Of a DNA stretch of 41,070 nt, positions 32,517 through 40,521 are shown piece after piece. Both the position numbers and the translations under genes were made by a program. Source of the stretch: Lachnospiraceae bacterium (lineage in GTDB: Bacteria > Bacillota_A > Clostridia > Lachnospirales > Lachnospiraceae); NCBI GenBank assembly GCA_009911175.1, contig QXWX01000062.1:1-41070 (forward strand), in the 5' to 3' direction. The notes below the pieces were generated by a model. That model saw only the letters and a program-made list of their open reading frames with translations. It did not search any database and was not told the DNA's origin. The first letter of the stretch is position 1; every line of letters starts with the position of its first letter.

Positions 32517-32541
32517 AGTCAGAGTTAACCTCTGGCTTTTT
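32517..32541 (+). terminator. intrinsic terminator after GH3
   Basis: AGTCAGAG (32517-32524) pairs with CTCTGGCT (32530-32537), including one G-T pair. The loop is 5 bases and TTTT follows. It is 122 bases past the GH3 stop. A second small inverted repeat (CCAAAGA/TCTTTGG) lies just before it. Confidence 0.6.
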
Positions 32542-32578
32542 CTATGTAAAGAGCTATGCTCTTACATACCAATCTTAT

Positions 32579-32806
32579 TTAGTTTTTATCTACGCCAAGT
32601 ACCTTATATAAAGGATTTAGCTGGTCTTTCACTGCGTTCGTAATCTTTTCAATATCTAAACGCTCTATCATACCGTTACTTTGTATTCCTTTGTAAAAAA
32701 CTTTATTGGCCTGTTTGTACAAACGTTGAAGCTTATCATATCCGTTTTTTCCAGATGCTTTTGTTTTATGATAAATCCAGTATGATATTCTGCGTAAATC
32801 AAACAA
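32579..32806 (-). pseudogene. AT-rich gene fragment, unknown family
   Basis: A 75-residue frame, clearly more AT-rich than its neighbours, opens with TTG and has no ribosome site. It has a lysine-rich protein character ('KASGKNGYDKLQRLYKQANK' and a C-terminal LNPLYKVLGVDKN). I do not recognise a family. The lack of start signals and the odd composition suggest the tail of a lost, possibly transferred, gene. A genuine small protein is less likely. Confidence 0.35.
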
Positions 32807-33008
32807 AAGGACAGGCGGTTCGGCAGAAAGCTAAAATAAACAGAAAAGTGGCCGGCAGGAGGTGCTCTGCATAGGAATTTTTAAGGTCGGGAAACAAACT
32901 GAAAAAAGGTCGGATTCTGAATAAATTACTACATGGATTCTGTCCCCGGCCGCTGTTATCATGAAAAAGTATTGAAGTGCATCTGAAAAAATCGCGAGGA
33001 GGAATTTC
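32807..33008. promoter_or_regulatory. GH43 leader with shared box and GGATTCTG repeats
   Basis: Copy 2 of the 24-bp box is at 32898-32921. GGATTCTG occurs at 32912-32919 and again at 32935-32942. TGGATT (32934-32939) followed after 17 bases by TATCAT would be a weak, activator-dependent promoter overlapping the second motif. Confidence 0.5.
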
Positions 33009-34502
33009 ATGAAAACATCAGGACTGAATCCATACCTTCCATTCTGGGAGACTGTTCCGGACGGTGAACCCCATGTGTTTGGGGATCGGGTCTACATTTA
33101 CGGAAGCCATGACCGGCTTGGAGGTACCTCATTCTGTGAAGAGGATTATGTGTGCTGGAGCGCGCCGGTTGAGGAGCCGGGTGTGTGGACCTGTGAGGGT
33201 GTTATCTATAAAAAAATGCAGGACCCGCTGAACGGCGCACCCTACGGAAAAAAGCTGCCTGAGATCGGAATGCCCCTGGGAACGGAGGAAAATCCGCATC
33301 TTTTATATGCGCCGGATGTGGCGCAGGGGCCGGACGGCAGATATTACCTGTACTATGCGCTGGATTTTGTAAACGTGATTTCCGTGGCAGTCTGTGATAC
33401 ACCCGCAGGACAATACGAATTTCTGGATTTTGTGCGCAGGGAGGATGGTACAATTCCAGATGCGGGGCGATGGTTCGATCCGGCCATCCTCTCAGAAGAA
33501 AGCGGGAATTATCTTTATTATGGATTCGCGCCGGCCCGGAAATTTCCGGGGATGGAGAATGTGATATTTCCGGGGGCCATGATGGTGAAGCTGGCACAGG
33601 ACATGCACACCATCATCAGCGAGCCGAAGTGTGTGGCAAATGGTATAGATACGGCAAAGGGGACTTGCTATGAAGCGCATCCGTTTTTTGAAGCGTCCAG
33701 CATTCGGAAGCTGGGAAACCGGTATTATTTTGTTTATTCCAGCCTGCAGGGGCATGAACTGTGTTACGGCACGGCTGATACTCCCGAGGGCCCTTTTGTG
33801 TACAAAGGGGTGATCGTATCCAACGGAGACCTGGGATATGAGGGAAATACCTTTGCAGTGAATTATACAGGAAATAACCACGGCGGTCTGGAAAGGATTG
33901 GGGACCGGCTCTACATTTTCTGGCACAGGCATACCCATGGAACCGCATTTTCCAGACAGGGGTGCGCAGATGAGGTGAAGATCCAGGAAGACGGAACCAT
34001 TCCCCAGATTGAGATTACAAGCTGCGGACTCCATGACGGCCCGCTGCCTGCGAAAGGGGCGTATGACTCCTGCATCGCCTGCCATCTCACCGAGGCAGAC
34101 CGGGAACAGGTAGGGCAGGTCGTGATGAGCGGCCCGGGCGAGGCAGTGCCCGAACTGCCGGAGGAAATGCCGTATATCACGGAAGAGGCGGACGAGACGG
34201 GAGAGAAGGGGCTGAAACCGTATATCCGCAACCTGCGTACCGGGGCGGCGGCAGGCTTTAAATATTTTCAGTTTGAAGGAACGGAATCCCGGATTACCGT
34301 GGAGCTGCGGGGCCTCGGATGCCTGGAGGTGCGGGCGGACAGTCCCGATCCACAGGCGGGAACTATGGTCGGGTCGGCAGCAGTGGATTCAAAGAACTGG
34401 AAGCATGTAACGACCGGGCTTCAAGTGGAAGCAGGAAAACATGCGCTTTATTTTCTTGTAAAAGAGGGAACGGTGGATTTCGCATCATTTGAGATTGCGT
34501 GA
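33009..34502 (+). CDS. glycoside hydrolase family 43 with C-terminal beta-sandwich
   Basis: The protein has 497 residues, with GAGGAGG before the ATG. The five-bladed propeller region begins 'NPYLPFWETVPDGEPHVFGD'; Asp18 is the likely base, Asp157 in 'GRWFDPAIL' the pKa modulator, and Glu228 in 'HPFFEASSIRKLG' the acid. The last ~100 residues ('GFKYFQFEGTESRITVELRG') look like a CBM6-type beta-sandwich. GH43 members release arabinose or xylose from plant oligosaccharides. With no signal peptide it works inside the cell, consistent with a pentose focus of the region. Its final codons and stop (GAGATTGCGTGA) are the first unit of a downstream tandem array. Confidence 0.9.
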   Translation: MKTSGLNPYLPFWETVPDGEPHVFGDRVYIYGSHDRLGGTSFCEEDYVCWSAPVEEPGVWTCEGVIYKKMQDPLNGAPYGKKLPEIGMPLGTEENPHLLYAPDVAQGPDGRYYLYYALDFVNVISVAVCDTPAGQYEFLDFVRREDGTIPDAGRWFDPAILSEESGNYLYYGFAPARKFPGMENVIFPGAMMVKLAQDMHTIISEPKCVANGIDTAKGTCYEAHPFFEASSIRKLGNRYYFVYSSLQGHELCYGTADTPEGPFVYKGVIVSNGDLGYEGNTFAVNYTGNNHGGLERIGDRLYIFWHRHTHGTAFSRQGCADEVKIQEDGTIPQIEITSCGLHDGPLPAKGAYDSCIACHLTEADREQVGQVVMSGPGEAVPELPEEMPYITEEADETGEKGLKPYIRNLRTGAAAGFKYFQFEGTESRITVELRGLGCLEVRADSPDPQAGTMVGSAAVDSKNWKHVTTGLQVEAGKHALYFLVKEGTVDFASFEIA

Positions 34503-34636
34503 TTTTGCGCAGATATAGAAATCCGGTGATTTTTTCGCAGAGACGGAAATTGAGAGACTTTTACATAGAAATGGAAATTGAGTGATTTTTTGCAGAGACG
34601 GAGATTGAGAGACTTTTATACGGATGTGTGTTGACG
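34499..34636. repeat. degenerate tandem array, ~28-bp period, starting at the GH43 stop
   Basis: Units: 34499-34525, 34526-34553, 34554-34581, 34582-34608 and a partial copy from 34609. They alternate between a GTGATTTTTT...GAGACGGAAATTGA form and a GAGACTTTTACAT...GGAAATTGA form, giving a 56-base higher-order period (34526 and 34582 copies nearly identical). The first unit contains the GH43 TGA. Confidence 0.8.
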
Positions 34637-34667
34637 CACGAATATAAAATTAAGAAGGAGACAGAAC

Positions 34668-35303
34668 ATGAAGGCTTTTATTTTTGATTTGGACGGAGTG
34701 ATTGTATTTACGGACAAGTTCCACTATCAGGCGTGGAAAAAGATGGCGGACAGGATGGGAATTTATTTTGATGAGGTCATCAATAACCGTCTGCGTGGTG
34801 TGAGCCGCGCGGAGAGCCTGGAGATCATTCTGGAAAAATGTGAGGAAGTGCTGACGGAGGAAAAAAAGGCGGAACTGATGGAGGAGAAGAACAACACCTA
34901 CCGGGAGCTGCTGCATACCATGACTCCCGCAGATGTTTCGGACGAGGTGCGGAATACGCTGGACGCACTGCGGGCTGCGGGCTACAGGCTGGCCATCGGT
35001 TCCTCCAGCAAAAATGCGAAATTCATTCTGGAACGGGTGGGGCTTCTGGATGCATTTGACGCAATTTCCGACGGCACCAACATCACCCATTCCAAGCCGG
35101 ATCCGGAGGTATTTGTGAAAGCCGGGGAATTTTTGGGGATCGGCGCCGAAGAATGTGTGGTTGTGGAGGACGCATACGCCGGGATTGATGCGGCCCGGGC
35201 GGCAGGGATGAAGTCCGTGGGCATCGGGGACGCATCAGGGTACGGGAAGGCAGATTATAAGATCCAGGCATTCAAAGAACTTCTGGACATTGCAGAAGTA
35301 TAA
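34668..35303 (+). CDS. pgmB: HAD-family beta-phosphoglucomutase-type phosphatase/mutase
   Basis: The protein has 211 residues, with AAGGAGA before the ATG. 'FDLDGVIVFTDKFHYQAWKK' carries the DxD nucleophile pair (Asp7, Asp9) and the cap-domain start typical of beta-phosphoglucomutases. 'AIGSSSKNAKFILERVGL', 'SKPDPEVFVKA' (Lys) and 'VVEDAYAGIDAARAAGM' (Asp pair) complete the HAD motifs. The enzyme would interconvert beta-glucose 1-phosphate and glucose 6-phosphate. It normally accompanies a GH65-type phosphorylase, and none is in the window, so a sugar-phosphatase role is also possible. Confidence 0.85.
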   Translation: MKAFIFDLDGVIVFTDKFHYQAWKKMADRMGIYFDEVINNRLRGVSRAESLEIILEKCEEVLTEEKKAELMEEKNNTYRELLHTMTPADVSDEVRNTLDALRAAGYRLAIGSSSKNAKFILERVGLLDAFDAISDGTNITHSKPDPEVFVKAGEFLGIGAEECVVVEDAYAGIDAARAAGMKSVGIGDASGYGKADYKIQAFKELLDIAEV

Positions 35304-35388
35304 GATCCGGATATTCGAAGGGCAGCCGGATATTTCAAAAGTATATGGCTGTGAATAATAACAGAATATTCAAAAATCCGGCATAGCA

Positions 35389-35424
35389 AAAGCCGGGAAT
35401 CTGTTCATAGGTTCCCGGCTTTAG
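35389..35424. terminator. bidirectional terminator between pgmB and the ABC operon
   Basis: AAAGCCGGGAA (35389-35399) pairs perfectly with TTCCCGGCTTT (35412-35422). It sits between convergent genes. Confidence 0.8.
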
Positions 35425-35473
35425 TTAAGGTCTTATTTACGCATTGTGCCCTGTTTGTAAACTCTTTTTTTCA

Positions 35474-36109
35474 TCACATGTCCCTCTCTTTCAAATGTCC
35501 CCGTTTGATCTCCAGCACCACATCCGCCTGATTTGCTACCACGCCAGAATGTGTCACGACCACCACGCATTTTCCGAACCCATGGGCGCTCTCTTTCAAA
35601 ATGGCCGTGATCTCCTCGGCGGTATCGGCGTCCAGGTTTCCGGTCGGCTCGTCTGCCAGAATGACCGGGGCATCGGAGGCCAGGGCGCGCGCAATCGCCA
35701 CCCGCTGCTGCTGTCCGCCGGACAGTTTCAGCACATTACGCTGTGCTTCATCTTTTGTAAGCCCCAGCCGTTCTAAAATGGGGGCGGCGTCCAGCTTGGC
35801 GGTGAGCCGCACATTCTCAAGGGGCGTCATGTAATCAATCAGGTTGTAGCTCTGAAAAATCAGCGAGATATGGTTTTTTCGGTGATGTTCCAAGCCCTTT
35901 GCCGTTATGTCCCCGCCGTCAAACAGGACGCTGCCCTGTGTTGGCACATCCAGCCCGCCCAACAGGGACAGCAGCGTAGTCTTGCCAGACCCGGACGGGC
36001 CGAGGATGGCGTACATTTTCCCGGTTTCCAGCGACCCGCTGATGTTCTGCAAAACCGCCTTGCCCTTTTCGTAGGCGTAAGAAACATTTTTCAATTCCAG
36101 TGTAAACAT
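35474..36109 (-). CDS. ABC transporter ATP-binding protein (MacB/LolD type)
   Basis: The protein has 211 residues. Walker A is GPSGSGKTT (~38-46), the signature LSGGQQQR and Walker [13 protein letters not shown]. '[15 protein letters not shown]' is characteristic of the MacB/LolD/BceA group that powers FtsX-type permeases. AAGGAGGG precedes the ATG, 13 bases after the permease stop, so the two are one operon. Such systems remove antimicrobial peptides or signal envelope stress in Firmicutes. Confidence 0.93.
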   Translation of the reverse strand: MFTLELKNVSYAYEKGKAVLQNISGSLETGKMYAILGPSGSGKTTLLSLLGGLDVPTQGSVLFDGGDITAKGLEHHRKNHISLIFQSYNLIDYMTPLENVRLTAKLDAAPILERLGLTKDEAQRNVLKLSGGQQQRVAIARALASDAPVILADEPTGNLDADTAEEITAILKESAHGFGKCVVVVTHSGVVANQADVVLEIKRGHLKERDM

Positions 36110-36122
36110 AATCGTCCCTCCT

Positions 36123-37559
36123 TCAGCTCATTTTCGACAGGATTTCACGGGGGTTCAGCCGCATGACCATGATAGACGATGCGCTGACGGCCACAATGAT
36201 AATGGCAAGGCCAATCAGGCAGAGCTGTGCAAGGTGATCCAGCCCAACGGACACCTGGATGCCGTCCTCCGTGGGCAGGGGTTTTTGAATAAGGTTATCT
36301 GCACCTGCATCGACCGCAGCGGCGGCAGTTACAAGGTCGTTATCGTCCTCCGGCTCCGTCTGCATACTCCGCTCCAGCAGGTGGTTGCCGATCTGCCCCG
36401 CTACTGCGTTGCTGGTGAAGTAGGACAGGCCAAAGGCGAGGACGGCGATCAGCAGCACCTCAATCAAATACTGCCCGATGATGGCCGTTTTTTTGATCCC
36501 CACGGACAGGAACACGCCGATTTCATGGATGCGGGTCTTTGTCCAAAGGGTCAAAATCAGGGCCAGAATGATGGCGCTGACAACAATAATCACCACCAGC
36601 AGGGTCATGACCAATTCATTCAGCGTAGCCAGCGGAGCGGCGGCGTTTTCGTAGGTTTCATTGTCAATCTCAACGGTAAAGGCTTTCCAGTCGATACCCG
36701 GCAGGGCTTTTACATCGGCCACCACCTGCGCCATGTCCTGCGGGTCGGATATGGTGACATGGAGGGCGGAAAAGCCGTAGTTGATTTCTCCGCCGTCAAA
36801 TTCTTTCGAGGTCTGCAAGTCTACAAATATCCGGTTCTGGATTTTATCGTAGGTAGTGACGGTTTCGCCAAACTGCTCCACCGCGTTCGGGGTAAACAGC
36901 CCGACGATCTGTACCTTGATTTCCTGCCCGGTAAAACCCTGATCTTCCACGCTGTAACTGAGGGCGGTAAGATCGTCCCCAATTTTCAGCTCGTTCCGCT
37001 CTGCCAAGTCCTGGCTGATGATTGCCGCATGGGTATCATCGGCGGAGATATGCCGCCCCTCTGCCAACGTCAGTGTGCCGGTGGTGAAAAGTTCATCATC
37101 CTCCGTGCTGCAGACGCCCAGCACCTTTGTATAGCCCTGATACTTCGCATCTGTTGAAATCGTGCCGGGGAAAAGGGAAAGTCCATCAAACGGCAAAAGA
37201 TTGTCCTGCCTTGCACTGCAATACTTTACGCCGGAAAGACCTTTGATTGCCGCAATGTTCTCCGGGGTAAGCTGTACGGTGGAATACATGAGAAAACTGC
37301 TTGATGTCTTGCCGGTTTCCTCGTCTACTTCGTCTTTGACGGGTTCTTTCACTACATAAGGGCTATTGCTCCAATCCACGAAAACGTCAAATTTGCCGCC
37401 CAGGCTCTGCCGCAAATCAAATTGTACGGCCTCGGATGCTTTCCAGATGGAAAGCCCCGTCAGGACAAAGGTTGCCATAATCATCAGAATAGTGAACAGG
37501 AGAATGGTTTTCCCTCGTTTTCGTGTGACGTATAGAAACGCCCTCTTGAAAATGCTCAT
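36123..37559 (-). CDS. ABC transporter permease, FtsX/MacB type
   Basis: The protein has 478 residues from ATG 37559 (MSIFKRAFLYVTRKRGKT), with GGAGG nine bases upstream; an ATG 57 bases earlier has no ribosome site and would overlap the promoter region. There is one N-terminal helix (~18-37), a ~260-residue extracellular MacB-like domain, then three C-terminal helices (about 310-330, 360-380 and 440-465) that form the FtsX domain. It works with the ATPase encoded immediately downstream. The operon has its own promoter with a response-regulator-type box at 37607-37639. Confidence 0.9.
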   Translation of the reverse strand: MSIFKRAFLYVTRKRGKTILLFTILMIMATFVLTGLSIWKASEAVQFDLRQSLGGKFDVFVDWSNSPYVVKEPVKDEVDEETGKTSSSFLMYSTVQLTPENIAAIKGLSGVKYCSARQDNLLPFDGLSLFPGTISTDAKYQGYTKVLGVCSTEDDELFTTGTLTLAEGRHISADDTHAAIISQDLAERNELKIGDDLTALSYSVEDQGFTGQEIKVQIVGLFTPNAVEQFGETVTTYDKIQNRIFVDLQTSKEFDGGEINYGFSALHVTISDPQDMAQVVADVKALPGIDWKAFTVEIDNETYENAAAPLATLNELVMTLLVVIIVVSAIILALILTLWTKTRIHEIGVFLSVGIKKTAIIGQYLIEVLLIAVLAFGLSYFTSNAVAGQIGNHLLERSMQTEPEDDNDLVTAAAAVDAGADNLIQKPLPTEDGIQVSVGLDHLAQLCLIGLAIIIVAVSASSIMVMRLNPREILSKMS

Positions 37560-37606
37560 GGTTCGATACCTCCATATCGTGATGCTGTTCTTCCGAACGC
37601 ACCCGC

Positions 37607-37639
37607 AGAATAACACCCCAATGTGGAATGGGTATGAAA
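37607..37639 (-). promoter_or_regulatory. response-regulator box and promoter of the ABC operon
   Basis: The 20-base box AATGTGGAATGGGTATGAAA (plus-strand reading, 37620-37639) is identical to the one upstream of the response regulator gene. In gene direction the box is followed after exactly 7 bases by TATTCT (37612-37607), a -10 candidate. TTC...TTC words 10 bases apart within the box fit tandem binding by an OmpR-type dimer over the -35 region. Confidence 0.75.
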
Positions 37640-37665
37640 CGTATATGGAATTTTTCTGGAAATGA

Positions 37666-37690
37666 AAAACTCCCCGGCCAGGGAGTTTTC
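37666..37690 (-). terminator. intrinsic terminator of the RR-HK operon
   Basis: AAAACTCCC (37666-37674) pairs with GGGAGTTTT (37681-37689) with a 6-base loop. In minus reading a T-run follows. It separates the two-component operon from the ABC operon. Confidence 0.85.
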
Positions 37691-37695
37691 CGCAT

Positions 37696-38793
37696 TTATA
37701 GCTGAATTGTAAAACACATCCCAGGCGGAGAATTCATGGGCGCAAAGGAATAGGGGATATTCATAGAGGTCAAGAGCGTATCCACAATATAGAGGCCCAG
37801 GCCGTTGCCGCCGCTTATCCGGCTTCGGGAGAAGTCTGGACGGTAGAATGGCTCAAACAGACGGCGGATTTCATCGTCAGGGATAGGCCTGCACTCATTT
37901 TCTACCAAGAGACTGCGCCCTTCCATGCAAACGGAAACGGCTTTCCCGGCCTCCGTATAGGCGACAGCGTTTGCGAGAACATTTGATACCGCCTTGCTAA
38001 ACCGACCAGCCGGAAGTTTCGCGGGAAATTGTTCTGGCAAATCAAGTGAGAAGGTGATCTGATGTGCTGCCGCAATCATCTGATACGGCGCACACAGTTC
38101 CGCCATCAGTTCCGCTATGTCAATCGGTTTCGCTGGTTCATCGGTGGTGTTCAGCCTGGAGGTTTCCAAAATTTCATGTACCATCCCTGAAAGCTGCTCC
38201 ACCATTTCTTTACACTCCGGGAGATAGGCAGCATAATCCTGATACTTCCCAACGCCTAAAATCATATTTTCCAGGGTGGCGTTCAGAGCCGTCACAGGGG
38301 TTTTCAGTTCATGGGATGCCGCCCGCAGGAAGTCAACCTTGGTCTGCTCCATATCACGCACAGCGTCCTTTTCCCGCTCTAAATGTTCAATCGTGGATAG
38401 TAAATCAGAATATAGATCATTGACGTTTCGCGCCAGCGTACCAATTTCATCCTTTGTATGAATCGGGCAGTTCACCCCATGGTCTAATTTCATCATCTGC
38501 TCGGTTGCCGCCGAAATCTTCTTGATAGGGTCAGCAATCGCTTTAGAAAACAGGAGAGAGCAGACAACGGAAATCAGCAAAGAACAGCTCAAAGAGACGG
38601 GCAGGGCCTTTTCTACTGCCTCGGTCACAAATTGCTCCTGTCTGATGCTGACAACAACATCATCCGGGGTACTCACCGCAAGCTGCAACCGTGGGGCAAG
38701 GAGATAGATCAGCCCATGTGTGACAACAACGACAAAGAGCATGATACTCATGGTATACAGAAATATTTTTGGAAATAATTTTAATCGTTTCAT
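37696..38793 (-). CDS. sensor histidine kinase
   Basis: The protein has 365 residues. TM1 is at ~10-33, then a short (~35-residue) extracytoplasmic loop, TM2 at ~67-88, a HAMP linker, HisKA with the phospho-acceptor His in 'RAASHELKTPVTALNATLEN', an N-box (SNVLANAVAYTEAGKAV) and a G-box ('GGNGLGLYIVDTL'). Its ATG overlaps the response regulator stop (ATGA). The brief loop between helices suggests it senses inside the membrane or through the ABC permease, as in BceS-like kinases. Confidence 0.92.
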   Translation of the reverse strand: MKRLKLFPKIFLYTMSIMLFVVVVTHGLIYLLAPRLQLAVSTPDDVVVSIRQEQFVTEAVEKALPVSLSCSLLISVVCSLLFSKAIADPIKKISAATEQMMKLDHGVNCPIHTKDEIGTLARNVNDLYSDLLSTIEHLEREKDAVRDMEQTKVDFLRAASHELKTPVTALNATLENMILGVGKYQDYAAYLPECKEMVEQLSGMVHEILETSRLNTTDEPAKPIDIAELMAELCAPYQMIAAAHQITFSLDLPEQFPAKLPAGRFSKAVSNVLANAVAYTEAGKAVSVCMEGRSLLVENECRPIPDDEIRRLFEPFYRPDFSRSRISGGNGLGLYIVDTLLTSMNIPYSFAPMNSPPGMCFTIQL

Positions 38794-39455
38794 GGCTGTA
38801 CCTCGTATTTATAACCGATCCCCTTAACTGTTACGATACAGTCAAGTCGCAGCTTCTTCCGCAGATTTTTGATGTAGGTGTCCACGGTTCGGTCGATGAT
38901 CGGGTAGTCAGCCCCCCATAGTTCGTCCAAAATCTGCGAACGGGTCAGCACCAGCCCTTTATGCTCCACCAGCAGTCGGAGCAGATCAATTTCCTTGGGC
39001 GTGATGTCGATTTTTCCGGTGCTGTCGCTGGCGGTGTAGCCGGAGAAATTGATGGTCACATCACCAAAGGCTATAGTTTGGGGTAACGGGGCCTGTCCAC
39101 TTCGCCGCAAGAGAGCGGTGATCCGCCTCCCCAGCAGTACCATAGAAAAGGGTTTTGTCATATAATCGTCAGCCTGCTCGTCAAAACTCATGACCTGGGT
39201 ATATTCGTCCTCAATAGCAGTGAGCATCAGAACGGGCGTTGTGCTTGTCCGCCGTATCTCGTGCAGGACGGACAGACCGCTGACATGGGGCAGCATAATG
39301 TCCAGCACAACAAGATCGATGCTGTTCTCACGGAAAAACTGTAACGCATCCCCGCCATTATAGGCCGGGATAACCTTGTGGCCTGCGGGCTTTAGGTATT
39401 CACAAATTGCATCGTTGGTCTTGCGGTCGTCCTCAACTACTAATAGTGTTGCCAT
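38790..39455 (-). CDS. OmpR/PhoB-family response regulator
   Basis: The protein has 221 residues from ATG 39455 (MATLLVVEDDRKTND), with AAGGAGG seven bases before. The receiver has the acidic pair EDD, the phospho-acceptor Asp in 'IDLVVLDIMLPHVSG' and the switch Lys in DYMTKPFS. The C-terminal winged helix ends 'VDTYIKNLRKKLRLDCIVTV' then KGIGYKYE. It is co-transcribed with the kinase and probably activates both its own operon and the ABC operon via the duplicated 20-base box. Confidence 0.94.
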   Translation of the reverse strand: MATLLVVEDDRKTNDAICEYLKPAGHKVIPAYNGGDALQFFRENSIDLVVLDIMLPHVSGLSVLHEIRRTSTTPVLMLTAIEDEYTQVMSFDEQADDYMTKPFSMVLLGRRITALLRRSGQAPLPQTIAFGDVTINFSGYTASDSTGKIDITPKEIDLLRLLVEHKGLVLTRSQILDELWGADYPIIDRTVDTYIKNLRKKLRLDCIVTVKGIGYKYEVQP

Positions 39456-39475
39456 TGTAGCACCTCCTTGGGGAC

Positions 39476-39508
39476 AGTGTAGCATGGGAATGTGGAATGG
39501 GTATGAAA
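39476..39508 (-). promoter_or_regulatory. response-regulator box and promoter of the RR-HK operon
   Basis: The second copy of the 20-base box is at 39489-39508, again with exactly 7 bases to a -10 candidate (TACACT in gene direction, 39481-39476). Confidence 0.75.
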
Positions 39509-39527
39509 TTTTCTTTACAATTTGATT

Positions 39528-39656
39528 TTATACTGCCAGCCGATACATTTTCTTACGGTTCTTCACGTGTCGATATGCGTACCAAATTAGAACATATCCC
39601 CACAAAATCACGGAAATATGGGCAATATATATATAGCACCAATACTGTTCGTGCAT
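39528..39656 (-). CDS. possible 42-aa single-helix membrane peptide
   Basis: The frame starts at ATG 39656 and reads MHEQYWCYIYIAHISVILWG, then a Tyr/Trp-rich helix and a basic tail (RHVKNRKKMYRLAV). The hydrophobic segment with positive tail fits a single-pass small membrane protein, but there is no good ribosome site. It may be the end of a decayed gene. It lies just upstream of the response-regulator promoter, where a small sensor-associated peptide would be interesting, but there is no firm evidence. Confidence 0.2.
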   Translation of the reverse strand: MHEQYWCYIYIAHISVILWGYVLIWYAYRHVKNRKKMYRLAV

Positions 39657-39686
39657 CCCTTTTCCCACAAAATATGATTTCACCAA

Positions 39687-39711
39687 TTTTGCACCACCCT
39701 GATGCAAAATT
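39687..39711. repeat. hairpin repeat copy 1 (TTTTGCA...TGCAAAA)
   Basis: TTTTGCA-CCACCCTGA-TGCAAAA lies just past the DUF1016 stop. The same 23 bases occur inside the gene at 40418-40440, where they encode LHQGGAK. Confidence 0.75.
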
Positions 39712-40521
39712 TCAATTGATTCTTTTTTCTATATCTTCAATTGATGGCAACTTGTCTTGTAATTCTTCTGAAACACGATTGGAAAGTTTGTATTCACTTA
39801 CTCCCATTGGTTTATTTACATCTTTCAAAGCATATTCCGCTACCATTTTATCTTTACCCTTACACAACAACAAACCAATTGTAGGGTTATCATTCGACGA
39901 TTTCAATTCTCCATCGACTGCTGATAAATAAAAAGATAACTTTCCAGCAAACTCTGGTTCAAATTCCACTGTTTTTAATTCTACCACAAAATAACAATGC
40001 AATTTCACATTATAAAATAATAAGTCGATGAAAAACTCTCTTTTTCCAACTTGAATCGGATACTGCCGCCCCATAAAAGCAAAGCCTGACCCAAATTCCA
40101 ACAGTAACTTTGTTATTTGTTGGACAAGGGCATCTTCTAACTCAATCTCTCTAAGTTTTTTCGCATTCGGTATAAAATCAAAAATATATGGGTCTTTAAT
40201 AATTTCTTCTGCTTGCTCACTGAATGGATTAGCTAACTGTTCCTTAAAATTTGTTGTTTTATCTGCTAATACCTGTCTGTAATACAAACCGCTTTCTATC
40301 TGATGTGAAAGCACTGTACTAGACCATCCATTTTCCAGACATTGCTGTGTATACCACATATGTTCCTCTAAATTATCCGTCTTATCTATCAGCAATTTTA
40401 TTGCACGCCAACTAATTTTTGCACCACCCTGATGCAAAAATTCTTCAGATGGTATTCGTCGTGCGAACTGCTTCATATAATCCGTAGTTCCCGCTACATA
40501 ATTCCCTCTACACGCCCTCAA
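39712..40521 (-). CDS. DUF1016 (YhcG-type) PD-(D/E)XK nuclease-fold protein, 5'-truncated
   Basis: The 269 readable residues match the middle and C-terminus of DUF1016 proteins: 'LHQGGAKISWRAIKLLIDK', 'CLENGWSSTVLSHQIESGLY' and the nuclease core 'FFIDLLFYNVKLHCYFVVEL' with K (Asp...Glu-x-Lys). Full-length members are ~340-380 residues, so the N-terminal DUF1016_N domain is missing. The frame opens with TTG and no ribosome site, right beside the left side of an IS transposase. The gene was probably cut by that insertion or by an associated deletion. Intact members often sit in restriction-modification or defence loci, but the function is not established. Confidence 0.8.
   Translation of the reverse strand: MRACRGNYVAGTTDYMKQFARRIPSEEFLHQGGAKISWRAIKLLIDKTDNLEEHMWYTQQCLENGWSSTVLSHQIESGLYYRQVLADKTTNFKEQLANPFSEQAEEIIKDPYIFDFIPNAKKLREIELEDALVQQITKLLLEFGSGFAFMGRQYPIQVGKREFFIDLLFYNVKLHCYFVVELKTVEFEPEFAGKLSFYLSAVDGELKSSNDNPTIGLLLCKGKDKMVAEYALKDVNKPMGVSEYKLSNRVSEELQDKLPSIEDIEKRIN
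40418..40440. repeat. hairpin repeat copy 2, inside the DUF1016 gene
   Basis: Identical in arms and loop to the copy at 39687-39711. Being coding here, it suggests that the downstream copy came from a second, lost DUF1016-like sequence or from a local duplication. Confidence 0.7.
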
